This document shows, piece by piece, positions 11,319 to 23,000 of a stretch of 64,000 nucleotides of DNA. Under the pieces are notes generated by a model. That model was not told where the DNA came from and did not search any database. It saw nothing but the letters and a program-made list of their open reading frames with translations. The position numbers and the translations under genes were made by a program. Origin of the DNA: Tillandsia leiboldiana. Lineage: Eukaryota; Streptophyta; Magnoliopsida; Poales; Bromeliaceae. The stretch covers positions 1 to 64,000 of the forward strand of contig JAQNDB010000269.1 of NCBI GenBank assembly GCA_029204045.2, read 5' to 3'. Every line of letters starts with the position of its first letter. The stretch's first letter is position 1.

Positions 11319-11948
11319 ATGGCTCCGTTTGAGGCGTTGTATGGACGCAAGTGTCGGTCACCCTTGTATTGGAGTGACGTGGGTGAGAGGAGGACTTTGG
11401 GACCAGATCTTCTTTTGGAGGCTGAGGAGAAAGTCAGAGTTGTTCGTCGACACCTTAAGGTAGCCCAGAGTCGTCAGAGGAGTTATGCTGACACTCGTCG
11501 GCGAGACCTAGAGTTTCAGATTGGTGACCATGTATTCTTGAAGGTCTCGCCTTCGAAAGGGGTCCGGAGATTTGGAGTGCGTGGGAAGCTTAGTCCCCGT
11601 TTTGTTGGACCCTTTGAGGTACTTGAGAGGGTAGGCCCTGTGGCTTATAGAGTTGCTCTTCCTCCATGCTTGGCTGGTGTACACGATTTTTTTCATGTCT
11701 CAGCCCTGAGGAGATATGTCTTTGATCCGTCGCATGTGGTTGACTTCACTCCCTTGGTGATCGGTGAGGACCTGGTTTATGAGGAGCGCCCGTTGCGGAT
11801 TCTTGATCGTGAGGTGAGGGAATTGCGCAACCGAGCCATCCCGTATGTGAAGATCTTATGGAGCAATCACGAAGAGCGAGAGGCTACTTGGGAGCTAGAG
11901 ACAGAGATGAGATCTGCCTACCCTTTTTTGTTTGAGACTACTGGTTGA
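11319..11948 (+). pseudogene. Integrase C-terminus and chromodomain of element A
   Basis: It continues the pol frame after the stop at 11316 and ends at TGA 11946-11948. It begins MAPFEALYGRKC, then the GPY/F-type region (GKLSPRFVGPFEVLERVG), then FHVSALRRYVFDP. It ends with a chromodomain-like tail (VKILWSNHEEREATWELE...YPFLF). In chromoviruses this tail is thought to guide integration toward heterochromatin. Here it lies downstream of the fourth stop, so it would not be made without readthrough. Confidence 0.9.
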
Positions 11949-11973
11949 GGTACGCCTGTTCTACCTTACTTTG

Positions 11974-12008
11974 TTTCGAGGACGAAACTTCCTTTTAGTG
12001 GGGGAGGA
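11974..12008 (+). promoter_or_regulatory. Pre-PPT hairpin and polypurine tract of A
   Basis: TTTCGAGGACGAAA (11974-11987) can fold as a 5-bp stem with an AGGA loop. It is followed by the purine tract GTGGGGGAGGA ending directly at the LTR's TG at 12009. The tract primes plus-strand DNA. Confidence 0.88.
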
Positions 12009-12874
12009 TGTAGTGGCCCTGATTCCCATGCAACGTTCTTCCGATGAATCCATTGTTGGAGCACCTAGTGTTGGTGTATTTGGCCCATGGTGCATCAATG
12101 GGATGCCACAGATGGACCCTTTGAGATATTTTAGCTGTGTTGGCCTTCGGCTGGGTTTGCCGAAATTTCGGAAAAGAATTAGGCCCAACAGAGGTCGGAA
12201 ATGGATTCAGCACGGAAAAACGCTTGGAAACGGCTATTTGCTTGTTGGATTCTGAGTCCGGATGCCCAAAAACGGACTCCCGGAAGTTTTCAGTGGGTTT
12301 TGGTGCATGGGAGGGGCCGTAGACCGCCGGCATGCCACGTGGCGGCCTATCATTGGCCGGTTTACGGCGCGCGGTCCACAGAGCAGCGCGGCGGGGTGCA
12401 CAGACCCGGCGCAGGGACACGTGGCACCGCCTGATTGGCGGGCGCAAGGCGCGCGGTCTACCGGGTGAGCGCGGCGGTGCATGGACCAAGGCGGGGACGC
12501 GTGGCAGCCTCCGGTTGGTCGGTGCACGCGGCGCGGTCCACGGAATTCCTAAGTGGAATGCGTGGACCGGGTGTAGGGGACACGTGTCGCTTTCTGATTC
12601 GCGGGCGCACTGTGCGCGGTGCACGGGGCCTGGGCTGGCGCCTCGGGGCGCGTGCGCACGTCGGGGCCATGCCGCGCGTCCGGCGGGGCCGCCGACCGGC
12701 TGGCGGGTCAACCGGGTGGCCACATGTCACCGCCTGATTGGCGGGCGCCAACCGCCTTCCTGTGCGGGGGCGGGCCACGTGGCAGCCTGGGAGTGGCCCG
12801 AACAGCTGTTTGCTGTTCGGCGGGCCACGTGGCGGCACCAGGAGGTTTCGGGCGTGAACAGTGTTGGGCCGGCC
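12009..12874 (+). repeat. Truncated 3' LTR of element A
   Basis: It matches the first about 870 bp of the 5' LTR (from 3673), including the G-box modules. It then stops at GGCCGGCC near 12874, where B's LTR begins. About 2.3 kb of the LTR, including the TATA box and U5, is missing. ORFs in this GC-rich stretch lack known motifs. Confidence 0.92.
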
Positions 12875-15800
12875 ACGCACAGCAACCACAGAACGGCAAC
12901 ACCCGCCAAGACTCTGCAAAACAAAGAGGAGAAAGGACAAAAGGGGGAAAACCCCCAACGGGCGTGAGAACTACGCAATAAGGGAGTTCTCAGTGGGTAT
13001 CGCCACAAGGCCCGACGATCTGCCCACCAAGACTACTAGAGGCAAAAGATAACCGATGCAGTAAAACAGAAAGAAGAAGCTGGAAACACTCTACAGCTAC
13101 CATGCCTCTATCCAAATGCTCAAATGGGGAAACTCTGATGAAGATATGCAACACTCGCACACGAGGTGCTCAATTGACCCAATCGAGCTGACTGCCACAT
13201 CGGGTCCAGTCAAACCTGCGCCCACCTACAACCACCTCCCGCTGACGGGCAGGAATTACGTAGGGCGTCCAAACGGACTAACTCGCTATTGAGTAGTGGC
13301 TCATGCAGGCTATAGTCATAATCCATGCTCTCTCTCTCAGAACGGATAGACTCAAGATGCTCAACCTCTCACACAATGGTCAAAGAACTCACAACGACCA
13401 CGGGACCACCGTCAAACCCCGAACGGTTCCCAACAATACAAGCACTGGTCTAAACAAAGCTACTAGACTCCACTCGGTCCCCCAGGCACGAGTGTAACAA
13501 AAAGTATCTACCTGAATAAACCCAATCGATAGACCAGTAATCACTGGTACTGCCTGCTCTGCTGTCGAACTCAAGAACCCTGCCTGGTGCCCGGCGCTCA
13601 CACCGTGGAAAGCCTACTCCGGAGTGGCACTCGAGGGGAGCGACCCAAACGAGTAAAGTATCACTGTATCAAGCATCACTGTATCGAGTATCTCTGTAAC
13701 CACTGTCTCATAATAGCAGGACTGGATCAAGACTATGATCAAAGTGGGAAACTCCGTCCACTAACAAAACCCCGATCTGATGCAATAGTACTCAAAAAGT
13801 GGGAAACACCATCCACTAGAACAAATCTGATACCCAATCTGATGCAATAGTCAACATCCGGTCAACCGCCCAAAGTCCGCGGTCACCGCAATAACCCACA
13901 ACCCACAATTGGGTAAATTAATCAAGATCCGGTCAACCGCCTACTGTCCGCGGTTGCCGCAATAACCCACAATCCACAATTGGGTAAATTAATCAAGATC
14001 CGGTCAACCGCCTACTGTCCGCGGTTGCCGCAATAACCCACAATCCAATATCAAGCACACCCTGTCTCTGACCCTAAGGTCCCAGCTACACTATCCCAAA
14101 CCTCTGCTCGAACCCGAGCAACATGACTCAAAAGTCTAAGTAAAAAGGAGAAAGAAAGCAATCATGGTTTCTCCTAAGTCAAATTCCAATATGTAGTGCA
14201 GCAGTAAAAGATGGCCTAACTATATGTCCATGCACATATGTCCATACAAGCATGCATTTGTCCTCAAGAAGAATAAAGAAAATAAACCTCATGCCAAAAT
14301 TATCAATGACCATACCTGTCCATAATTCTCAATCCATAATGGCTCCTCAGAGTAGAACCTGCACATAACTACATAATCCTATCCCAAGGCATAAACCATC
14401 CTCATAAAAGGTTATGTGCTAATATGGCATGATAATTAATCATATAGGGTATCCTTGCCTTAGATAAGCTTTCACTAATCATCAACATGACTATTTGATT
14501 AATACCATTGTCATACTGTGAATAATTCACTTGCAATTTCCATAAAATCCTCATTGTTAAACTTACCGATCAATCCCAGCTATTGTACCATTCACCTGCA
14601 TGCAATGCTAACATATGAAAATTTAGAGAACCGTCCACCGGTTCCGGGAATAAGGCACCCACCTGAAAAGCTGACTGTCCAAAGCCCAACAGCTGAAAAC
14701 ACCAAATAACTCTAATCCCTTGCTCCAATAAGTTCAGCACACCCGTAACACTCCTGGCACAATACAAAGTCCACTAATTACACTAGGCTCCCAAATATAG
14801 CACTTAAAACCGCATACAACCTCGAATTCTGAACTGTTAAATTATCACCTGCAGATAGTGCCCAGAAAATTCCAATAAAAATATCACAGCAATCCTTGCG
14901 TCGATAGCTTCGAAACGGTACCTTGTACGCCCAAATCGGAGTTCGGTAAGTCAAGATAAAAATTCGGCAAGGGGGTACACTCATACAAAAATCTGTATTA
15001 AAACTGTACACTGTTCACTGAGAAAACAGTAATTTTCACCTCTGATGAAATCTCAGAAAAATCCAAGAAAAATACGAGCGCGTTCCTTGCGATCTGTAGA
15101 TGAAAAAGTTGTATAAGCTCGTTTCCGGCTGACGCTTGTGCGCAAAGATATGGCCAAAACACCTCGATGCTGTCCCACAAAGCCAAACAGAAAAAGGGTC
15201 ACAGTGTTGCCTCGGGATCCGTGCCAAAAACTCGCAACGGGAAAGCGCGATCAATACGAAAGATGAAGCCCTACCTCTTTGGAGTCTGTCGGCACAAGAA
15301 TCACAGAAAAAGGAGCTCGGGGTAGCCCAGGGGAGTCAAAACACTGTCGCTGCGCCGAAGAAGAACACTAGAAAGCAACATCGCGCCGCACCGTAAAATC
15401 CAGAACCTCGGGATGCGCGCTCCTAAAATCGTAGAACTTGGCAGGAAGATCAAGAATTAAGAGTTGAACAAGTCTTCTTCAAGGTGCTCGGGCAGATGGT
15501 GCGTGGGCTGAGAGAAAAGAGCCAAAGAAGAGGGCTCGGGCTGCCTATTTATAGGCTGAGGAAACAATTGGAAAATTCCCATTGTGTCCCAACATTCGGG
15601 CACCCGGTCCGGTCCGCCCGAATTCGGGCGCGCACAGTGCGGCCCGGCCCGCCAAGTTTCGGGCGCGCACAGTGCGGCCCGGTCCACCACACAGCTCAGT
15701 CCACTACTCCCCCGGGCCCCACTGCACCCGGTGCACCTGCGCCCGCAAATGGCGACGCGACACGTGGCCCGGCAACCCGTGCACCACGCACGTCGCGCCG

Positions 15801-16557
15801 TGGACCGCGCACGTCGCGGCTGACCCGGGCCGTACGGCCACCTGCCCCGCCGTACGGCCACCTGCCCCGGTCACCCACTCCACCGGTTGCGTGGACCGGG
15901 AGCACAACACCGAACCAATCACCTCACGCCACGTGTCCACCCGGTCTACCGTGCACCCGGGCCCAATTTCAGTGGACCGCGCCTGCTGAACCGGCCAACC
16001 GGAGAGCGCCACGTGGCCCGCCCCCGGTGCACGACCTCCGCGGTGGACCGCGCGCCTGCCCGCGCGCTCAGCCGCCTGCCCGCGCCATCAGCCGCCTGCC
16101 CGCGGCCGCCAAACGCCTGCCCGAGGCTGCGCCGCCGCCCGCCGACGCCGCCCGCCGCCGCCGGCCGCCGCCGGCGATCGCCGAAAATACTGTTCCGGCA
16201 TGAACAGTACCCGCAAGCTCAAAAACAGTAAGTAATTAGCCCATCTTGACCGTTTTTGCGCGCTGATTCCAAATCCGGCGTCCATTTTGCCAAATTCCAA
16301 TCCTATAATTTGCCGGAGGCTCCCGGAAAGGTATTTTTAATCCGAATTCCGCGCCGAGCCTAAATTTGATATCCACTCCTCGCGTAAACTGTTCTAAACA
16401 TCCGATGGGGTCCCCCGATTACCTACGAGATCCATTTTAAGCCCCGAGTCCATCTCTTGTGTCCAAACTGGCGCGCGAACACCGCCGACATGCCACGTAG
16501 GCTTCCAGAAGCTGCTGGTCACACTGTAGAAGCCCTGCAAAGATCCGGGTCACCACA
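12873..16557 (-). repeat. 3' LTR of element B (3685 bp present)
   Basis: The left edge aligns with base 20424 of the other LTR, so the terminal U5 part is missing. The right edge (minus-strand TGTGGTGACCC) abuts the polypurine tract. A TATA box (CTATAAATAG on the minus strand) is at 15545-15554. The GC-rich U3 (about 15590-16200 and beyond) has G-boxes at 15761, 15930 and 16010. No coding is credible; long GC-rich open frames here are repeated at 23033-23753 with no domain. Confidence 0.92.
13855..14050. repeat. 71-bp tandem repeat x3 in B left LTR
   Basis: The unit contains CCGGTCAACCGCC, CCGCGGT, GCAATAACCCACAA and TTGGGTAAATTA. Units two and three start at 13920 and 13991, exactly 71 bp apart; the first is diverged. 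E's LTR has only one such unit (near 42960). Confidence 0.88.
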
Positions 16558-16592
16558 ACCTCCCCCACTAAAAGAAAGTTTCGTCCTCGAAA
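16558..16592 (-). promoter_or_regulatory. Polypurine tract and hairpin of B
   Basis: On the minus strand TTTCGAGGACGAAA (16592-16579) leads into AGTGGGGGAGGT directly before the LTR. It is almost identical to A and E here, although the genes of B are ruined. Confidence 0.88.
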
Positions 16593-16669
16593 CTAGAGCA
16601 ACTCCCAAGGAGTCTCAGAAACCAGGGGTCAAAACTCAACACCGCCGTCTCCAGCTCCCAAGTCACCTA

Positions 16670-17029
16670 TCACTCCCCGTGATTACTCCTCAGCAACAAC
16701 AACAGCAACAACCAGTACGGCATAGCCCGATTGCGCAATTCCCTCACCTCACGAGTCGGAATTCGCAACGGGCGTCCCTCGTACTCCAAACTCTCACAGA
16801 CCCCAAAAAGGAACGAGTCAATCACGGGCGAGGGGTCCAAAACATGACTCTCCAGAGCTGAGACGCAGAAAAACCTCAAAAACTCCAACAAAAGGCGGGG
16901 GAAAAGGAACAAACAGCCCGAGTAACACGCTCTAAAATCACTCCCAAGAGCCAGCTCAACCAAAGCGACCCGAATCACATCCACACAAACACCTGCACAG
17001 AAAAGGGGCCCAAACAAGCAGGGGTTCAC
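16670..17029 (-). pseudogene. Chromodomain/integrase-end remnant of B
   Basis: The minus-strand frame reads FCVSALESHVLDPSPVIDS then YEGRPLRIPTREVRELRNRAMPY, matching element A's FHVSALRRYVFDP ... EERPLRILDREVRELRNRAIPY. It then runs into a poly-Leu stretch from a (TTG)n-type microsatellite (16691-16712) instead of the chromodomain core. E has the same insertion at the same place. This cannot encode a working domain. Confidence 0.8.
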
Positions 17030-17905
17030 ACTCGGTCGCCCTCAACACTTAACCACCTAAGTGGATTGCTCAGCCGCAGCCTCTCATCAAAAGGGATCCT
17101 CAGGGACTCAACTCAAACCCTGCACACAAGGATGGCCCCACACAGTGCCAGCTATGGAACCGTCAAACTCGACTCCAAATAGCTCTTCTGCTCCAGGCAT
17201 CCGCCACCACAGTGGCTCTGTCGGGGTGATACTGGATGCTCACAAAATCCAATGGTGGCTCTACAGCCACTACGGGAGGTATCACTATAACTCACAAATC
17301 CATCTCCCACCACTGACTAGGTTAGAATCGGCGCTGGTACCAATCTCTTCACCCGGTCATCAAGCTCTGCTGGCACTATCCGGTCCAAAAACTCCTCACC
17401 CCAACAATGACCGTCGATCTCGGCCAGTCTTAAATAGCATCCACTTTGGCCGAATTTCCACCGCCGCCCCTTCGGCTAGAAGAAGTAATCTAGGAAGATA
17501 TGCTCTCGAAGCTAAAACTTGCACCACAACGACATGGCAAAAAGCTTCTTCCCCACAGATCTTGTCACACCATATACAAATGCTGCACAAGCTCTAAACA
17601 CTCAGGGAGGGGGGGGTAAAACCAAAATATTCCTGGAGGATGCCGCTATCAAACCGCTCAAGGCCAACTGAAACACAGAATTCCTCAATCTAGAGGCAAC
17701 AGGGCATTAGTCAATCCATTGGCTTCACTGTACTCGTAATGCCCCTACTGTGTCCTGAACACCATCTAGACAATGCCCTCAGCTGAAATTCCAAATTGGC
17801 GCAGGCATCAAACAATAACTGCCGGAATATAGCTCCTTCAAAAGGTTCTAAATAATACCTGGACCTGCCTGGGCTCCAATCCCAAAGGGCTCTCACCGTC
17901 GTGTA
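17030..17905 (-). pseudogene. Degenerate pol remnant of B (RNase H traces)
   Basis: Traces of the RNase H motif (minus strand TATAGTGATACCTCC, compare E's TTTAGTGATGCCTCC) are visible near 17270-17300. No open frame of family length exists and the integrase core cannot be recognised. The rest is decayed sequence shared with E. Confidence 0.6.
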
Positions 17906-18223
17906 TCAACGACGTGGCACTAGGTCAAACAGACCCTCGATCCAACAGATCCCTGCACCGGTGCGATCAACTCTCCCAGCTCTTACAGATAATCCAAGTG
18001 GTGCTACTGAGGTTGGCGCGGTTTCCAGAACCACGTCAACCGCAATCAAACTCTCCCTAACAGGCGGCATAATCATCAACTCGAGTGGGCTCACACCCGG
18101 GATTTCGCAGCAATAGAAATATCCTTTGGTCCCGGCGCCACCATAAGCTCCTCTCACACAGTCGCTAAACCCTGTGTGCTCGAACAATCTCCCCATAACA
18201 AGCCTCCTTTGTCTGCCTCGCAA
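17906..18223 (-). pseudogene. Degenerate pol remnant of B (start of reverse transcriptase)
   Basis: It reads EIPGVSPLELMIMPPVRE and VVLETAP, matching A's VVREFPDVLPPELTTMPPERE and VVPGTAP upstream of the RT core. The frame ends where A has the PWGAPVLFVKKKDG motif. E has the same fragment at 46036-46296. Confidence 0.75.
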
Positions 18224-19980
18224 AAGTCACAATCAGCACCCTCTATGCACTTAACCATCCAGTGGTGTCGTGCCAACCAATCCCAAGCACTGGGTCAAAA
18301 CATCGAACTGCCACCCATATCAAGAGGTTTGCTGGTATAACTCATGGTTTCAATGACACTGAACAAAACCCACAAGCCTCCTTCACATGCATAACACCGA
18401 TGGTATTCTGTACCTCTAGTGCACGTGGTAATAACTCTGCCTTTAGTCCATGCCGGAAAGCGAGGTACACTAACTCCGACTGCGGTGATGAAATCACACC
18501 TGCAACAACCCGATCCACTGCCGTGGCGCCCTCCAACCAGGCGGCACAAACTCATCCACACGATGCAAGCGGTTGTCGCTTAGTCCATCAGAAAATATCC
18601 AATCAATCACAAGGGAGAACGACCTCTGTTTCTGCTCACGCTGAGGCAACAGATACGATCCTCCGCAGACAACAAAACCACGCTACCGTTGCGCTACTCT
18701 GATATAGACACTGATACTGCCATCGGGGTCCGCCCGATCCCCAACATCTCAGAAGTCCATCATTGCAACCGTCATAAGACAAAACACCATTAATCCATGC
18801 AATTCCCTATACACTTATCCTTTCTAAGCTCACCCCTCAATCCCATATGATGCAATCAAAATATGCAAGTTATAAATCACAAAGGGTAGAATTCCCTTGG
18901 GTAAGCTTTGCATTATCCATCCACAAGGATATCCACCACCCAGGAAAGCAAAACGAAAATGCCTCTGCCTGCCGATCTGTCCTCCATCACCTAGCGCCAA
19001 GCGCCTCCCTCCAGAACTCGCCTCTAGCGGCAGATCCCCATCCAAGGAACTGCAGTGTCCAGCTCCAAACACAATGCCTACTCCGACGAGGCATCCACAG
19101 TCCAAAACCCGAACATGAGGGACCGAAAAGAAACTAAAGAGTATCCTGGTGCAATCCACTCCCAATCTCACTTATCCTATGTGCCTCGTCCCTCGAAACC
19201 TGGAGCACCAGTTCAACAACTGCATAAACTCTCTAGCACAGGGAGGCTCTCAATTGATCACTCCATCCCCCCAACCACGACTCTGCCTCCAAAGGCTCCA
19301 AGCTCAATCTTACGAGTCAGAGTGGTTCATCTGCCAAATCTGGCTCACTAAATCAAACATGCCCCACAGCTCCTCGGCTGTCAACCATCCACCCTACCTC
19401 AGTGCCTTGGCACTAAACATTGGCACGGAGGGGGCCACTCGCTCTATTGGCACTACAAAAATCCCTGCCGCTGAGGGTACTACATCCTGGTGGTCTCAGA
19501 AGAAAAGTACAGTCGGGCTGCCCACTGCTCTGACAACTGCGTCACCAAACTAGCTGCTCACTCTGCCGCTGATATGCCTCTGACAATCCTGTCATCTGGG
19601 TCCGGAGTTCTCTGACCTCAATCCGGGTATCCGGCCCAAAACCAACCGCTCAAGCTCAACTGCCATGACAGGATGCACAAAGGTCCCAAACCCAGCGTCG
19701 GGGAGACACCGCTCGCCACGACGAAACCACAAATCAGCACACAACAACGCTCGACCCAATCCAGCGAAAGTCTAGAGCATGTCACCCATTCCATAGTGTT
19801 ATGTTGTCTGCAGCCAACATAACTACTTAGGAGAATAAACATGCCAATCACTCATCCCGTCCCTCGGGAGAGGTGCAAAACTCAATTAGGACTCTCGCTA
19901 CAAATCACGACTCTCACGAAGTCATCCTAGGGTCCAACCACAAGCCTAGGGTTTCTAAGTCCACCATGACCTACAACCTA
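18224..19980 (-). pseudogene. Degenerate gag/protease and leader of B
   Basis: No intact frame. The leader-derived reading YVGCRQHNT (about 19800) matches A's YVGCRQHST (6984 onward) and E's YVGCRQHNA (44616 onward). Short gag-like phrases lie between. It is non-coding today. Confidence 0.65.
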
Positions 19981-19993
19981 GGCTCTGATACCA
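19981..19993 (-). promoter_or_regulatory. Primer binding site of B
   Basis: The minus strand reads TGGTATCAGAGCC, complementary to initiator tRNA-Met, seven bases (GATTAGG) inside the LTR end at 20001. Confidence 0.9.
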
Positions 19994-20000
19994 CCTAATC

Positions 20001-23000
20001 TGTCACGCCCCGGGGTCGAAAACTGCGACCCGGGCTCGCCAACAGATCCGCCACCTATGCCAAACCCGCATAGGCGAAGCGTCCTACCTGCAAAAAGAAC
20101 TACAGCTAACAGATATCAGAGCTAAAAGATAAAACTGCTGTAGAATAAAATCAACCACTGTACAACTGAAGATAAAACAACAAGGTCCATCTCCCAAAAA
20201 TGATAATCATACATTAACCTCGAGTACAAAACTCATAGCTCAACAGGGAGATATCTCAAATAAAACATCAGTGTACAAGCTCTCAATACATCATATCCTC
20301 ACTACATCAGTCTCTCAAAAGAGGAAAATGAATACCAATCTACCGACTATACTGAAGATCTCCTCCAAAGGGGGTACCGCTACTCTCCAAAGATGGGTCT
20401 GGATCTAGCTCGCTACTCCCTCACCACGCACAGCAACCACAGAACGGCAACACCCGCCAAGACTCTGCAAAACAAAGAGGAGAAAGGACAAAAGGGGGAA
20501 AACCCCCAACGGGCGTGAGAACTACGCAATAAGGGAGTTCTCAGTGGGTATCGCAACTAGGCCCGACGATCTGCCCACCAAGACTACTAGAGGCAAAAGA
20601 TAACCGATGCAATAAAACTGAAAGAAGAAGCTGGAAACACTCTACAGCTACCATGCCTCTATCCAAATAATCAAATGGGGAAACTCTGATGAAGATATGC
20701 AACACTCGCACACGAGGTGCTCAATCGACCCAATCGAGCTGACTGCCACATCGGGTCCAGTCAACCCTGCGCCCACCTACAACCACCTCCCGCTGACGGG
20801 CAGGAATTACGTAGGGCGTCCAAACGGACTAACTCGCTATCGAGTAGTGGCTCATGTAGGCTATAGTCTAATCCATGCCCTCTCTCTCTGAACGGATAGA
20901 CTCAAGATGCTCAACCTCTCACACAATGGTCAACGAACTCACAACGACCACGGGACCACCGTCAAACCCCGAACGGTTCCCAACAATACAAGCACTGGTC
21001 TAAACAAAGCTACTAGACTCCACTCGGTCCCCCAGGCACGAGTGTAACAAAAAGTATCTGCCTGAATAAACCCAATCGATAGACCAGTAATCACTGGTAC
21101 TGCCTGCTCTGCTGTCGAACTCAAGAACCCTGCCTGGTGCCCGGCGCTCACACCGTGGAAAGCCTACTCCGGAGTGGCACTCGAGGGGAGCGACCCACAC
21201 GAGTAAAGTATCACTGTATCAAGCATCACTGTATCGAGTATCTCTGTAACCACTGTCTCATAATAGCAGGACTGGATCAAGACTATGATCAAAGTGGGAA
21301 ACTCCGTCCACTAACAAAACCCCATCTGATGCAATAGTACTCAAAAAGTGGGAAACACCATCCACTCGAACAAATCTGATACCCAATCTGATGCAATAGT
21401 CAACATCCGGTCAACCGCCCAAAGTCCGCGGTCACCGCAATAACCCACAACCCACAAATGGGTAAATTAATCAAGATCCGGTCAACCGCCTACTGTCCGC
21501 GGTTTCCGCAATAACCCACAATCCACAATTGGGTAAATTAATCAAGATCCGGTCAACCGCCTACTGTCCGCGGTTGCCGCAATAACCCACAATCCAACAT
21601 CAAGCACACCCTGTCTCTGACCCTAAGGTCCCAGCTACACTATCCCAAACCTCTGCTCGAACCCGAGCAACATGACTCAAAAGTCTAAATAAAAAGGAGA
21701 AAGAAAGCAATCATGGTTTCTCCTAAGTCAAATTCCAATATGTAGTGCAGCAGTAAAAGATGGCCTAACTATATGTCCATACACATATGTCCATACAAGC
21801 ATGCATTTGTCCTCAAGAAGAATAAAGAAAATAAACCTCATGCCAAAATTATCAATGACCATACCTGTCCATAATTCTCAATCCATATTGGCTCCTCAGA
21901 GTAGAACCTGCACATAACTACATAATCCTATCCCAATGCATAAACCATCCTCATAAAAGGTTATGTGCTAATACGGCATGATAATTAATCATATAGGGTA
22001 TCCTTGCCTTAGATAAGCTTTCACTAATCATCAACATGACTATTTGATTAATAACATTGTCATACTGGGAATAATTCACTTGCAACTTCCATAAAATCCT
22101 CATTGTTAAACTTACCGATCAATCCCAGCTATTGTACCATTCACCTGCATGCAATGCTAACATATGAAAATTTAGAGAACCGTCCACCGGTTCCGGGAAT
22201 AAGGCACCCACCTGAAAAGCTGACTGTCCAAAGCCCAACAGCTGAAAACACCAAATAACTCTAATCCCTTCCTCCAATAAGTTCAGCACACCCGTAACAC
22301 TCCTGGCACAATACAAAGTCCACTAATTACACTAGGCTCCCAAATATAGCACTTAAAACCACATACAACCTCGAATTCTGAACTGTTAAATTATCACCTG
22401 CAGATAGTGCCCAGAAAATTCCAATAAAAATATCACAGCAATCCTTGCGTCGATAGCTTCGAAACGGTACCTTGCACGCCCAAATCGGAGTTCGGTAAGT
22501 CAAGATAAAAATTCGGCAAGGGGGTACACTCATACAAAAATCTGTATTAAAACTGTACACTGTTCACTGAGAAAACAGTAATTTTCACCTCTGATGAAAT
22601 CTCAGAAAAATCCAAGAAAAATACGAGCGCGTTCCTTGCGATCTGTAGATGAAAAAGTTGTATAAGCTCGTTTCCGGCCGACGCTTGTGCGCAAAGATAT
22701 GGCCAAAACACCTCGATGCTGTCCCACAAAGCCAAACAGAAAAAGGGTCACAGTGTTGCCTCGGGATCCGTGCCAAAAACTCACAACGGGAAAGCGCGAT
22801 CAATACGAAAGATGAAGCCCTACCTCTTAGGAGTCTGTCGGCGCAAGAATCACAAAAAAAGGAGCTCGGGGTAGCCCAGGGGAGCCAAAACACTGTCGCT
22901 GCGCCGAAGAAGAACACAAGAAAGCAACATCGCGCCGCACCGTAAAATCCAGAACCTCGGGATGCGTGCTCCTAAAATCGTAGAACTTGGCAGGAAGATC

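Larger units (their letters stand above)
3673..12874 (+). mobile_element. Ty3/gypsy chromovirus element A (Tekay/Del-like), 3' end truncated
   Basis: The order is 5' LTR (3673-6832), initiator-Met PBS (6841), gag-pol in one frame (7131-11948), polypurine tract (to 12008) and a 3' LTR from 12009 that breaks off near 12874 against element B. Domain order PR-RT-RNaseH-INT-chromodomain is diagnostic of Ty3/gypsy chromoviruses. Long LTRs fit the Tekay/Del group. The left flanking pentamer is CTGAT; the right flank is lost, so the target duplication cannot be checked. It inserted into R1's LTR. The coding region is broken by four nonsense codons but has essentially no frameshifts. Confidence 0.92.

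Noticed and set aside
15484..16231. Long GC-rich open frames in B LTRs (also 23033-23781) and E LTRs (40885-41721, 48290-49216)
   Set aside because: Overlapping frames on both strands in U3/R, with no domain; explained by high GC and few stop codons. The MAPSAKLIPE reading shared by both E LTRs was considered, but LTR copies are identical by descent, so sharing is not evidence of coding.
16558..20000. A novel gene set inside B
   Set aside because: Every recognisable scrap aligns with gag-pol of element A in the expected order; the rest is stop-ridden and shared with E's interior.
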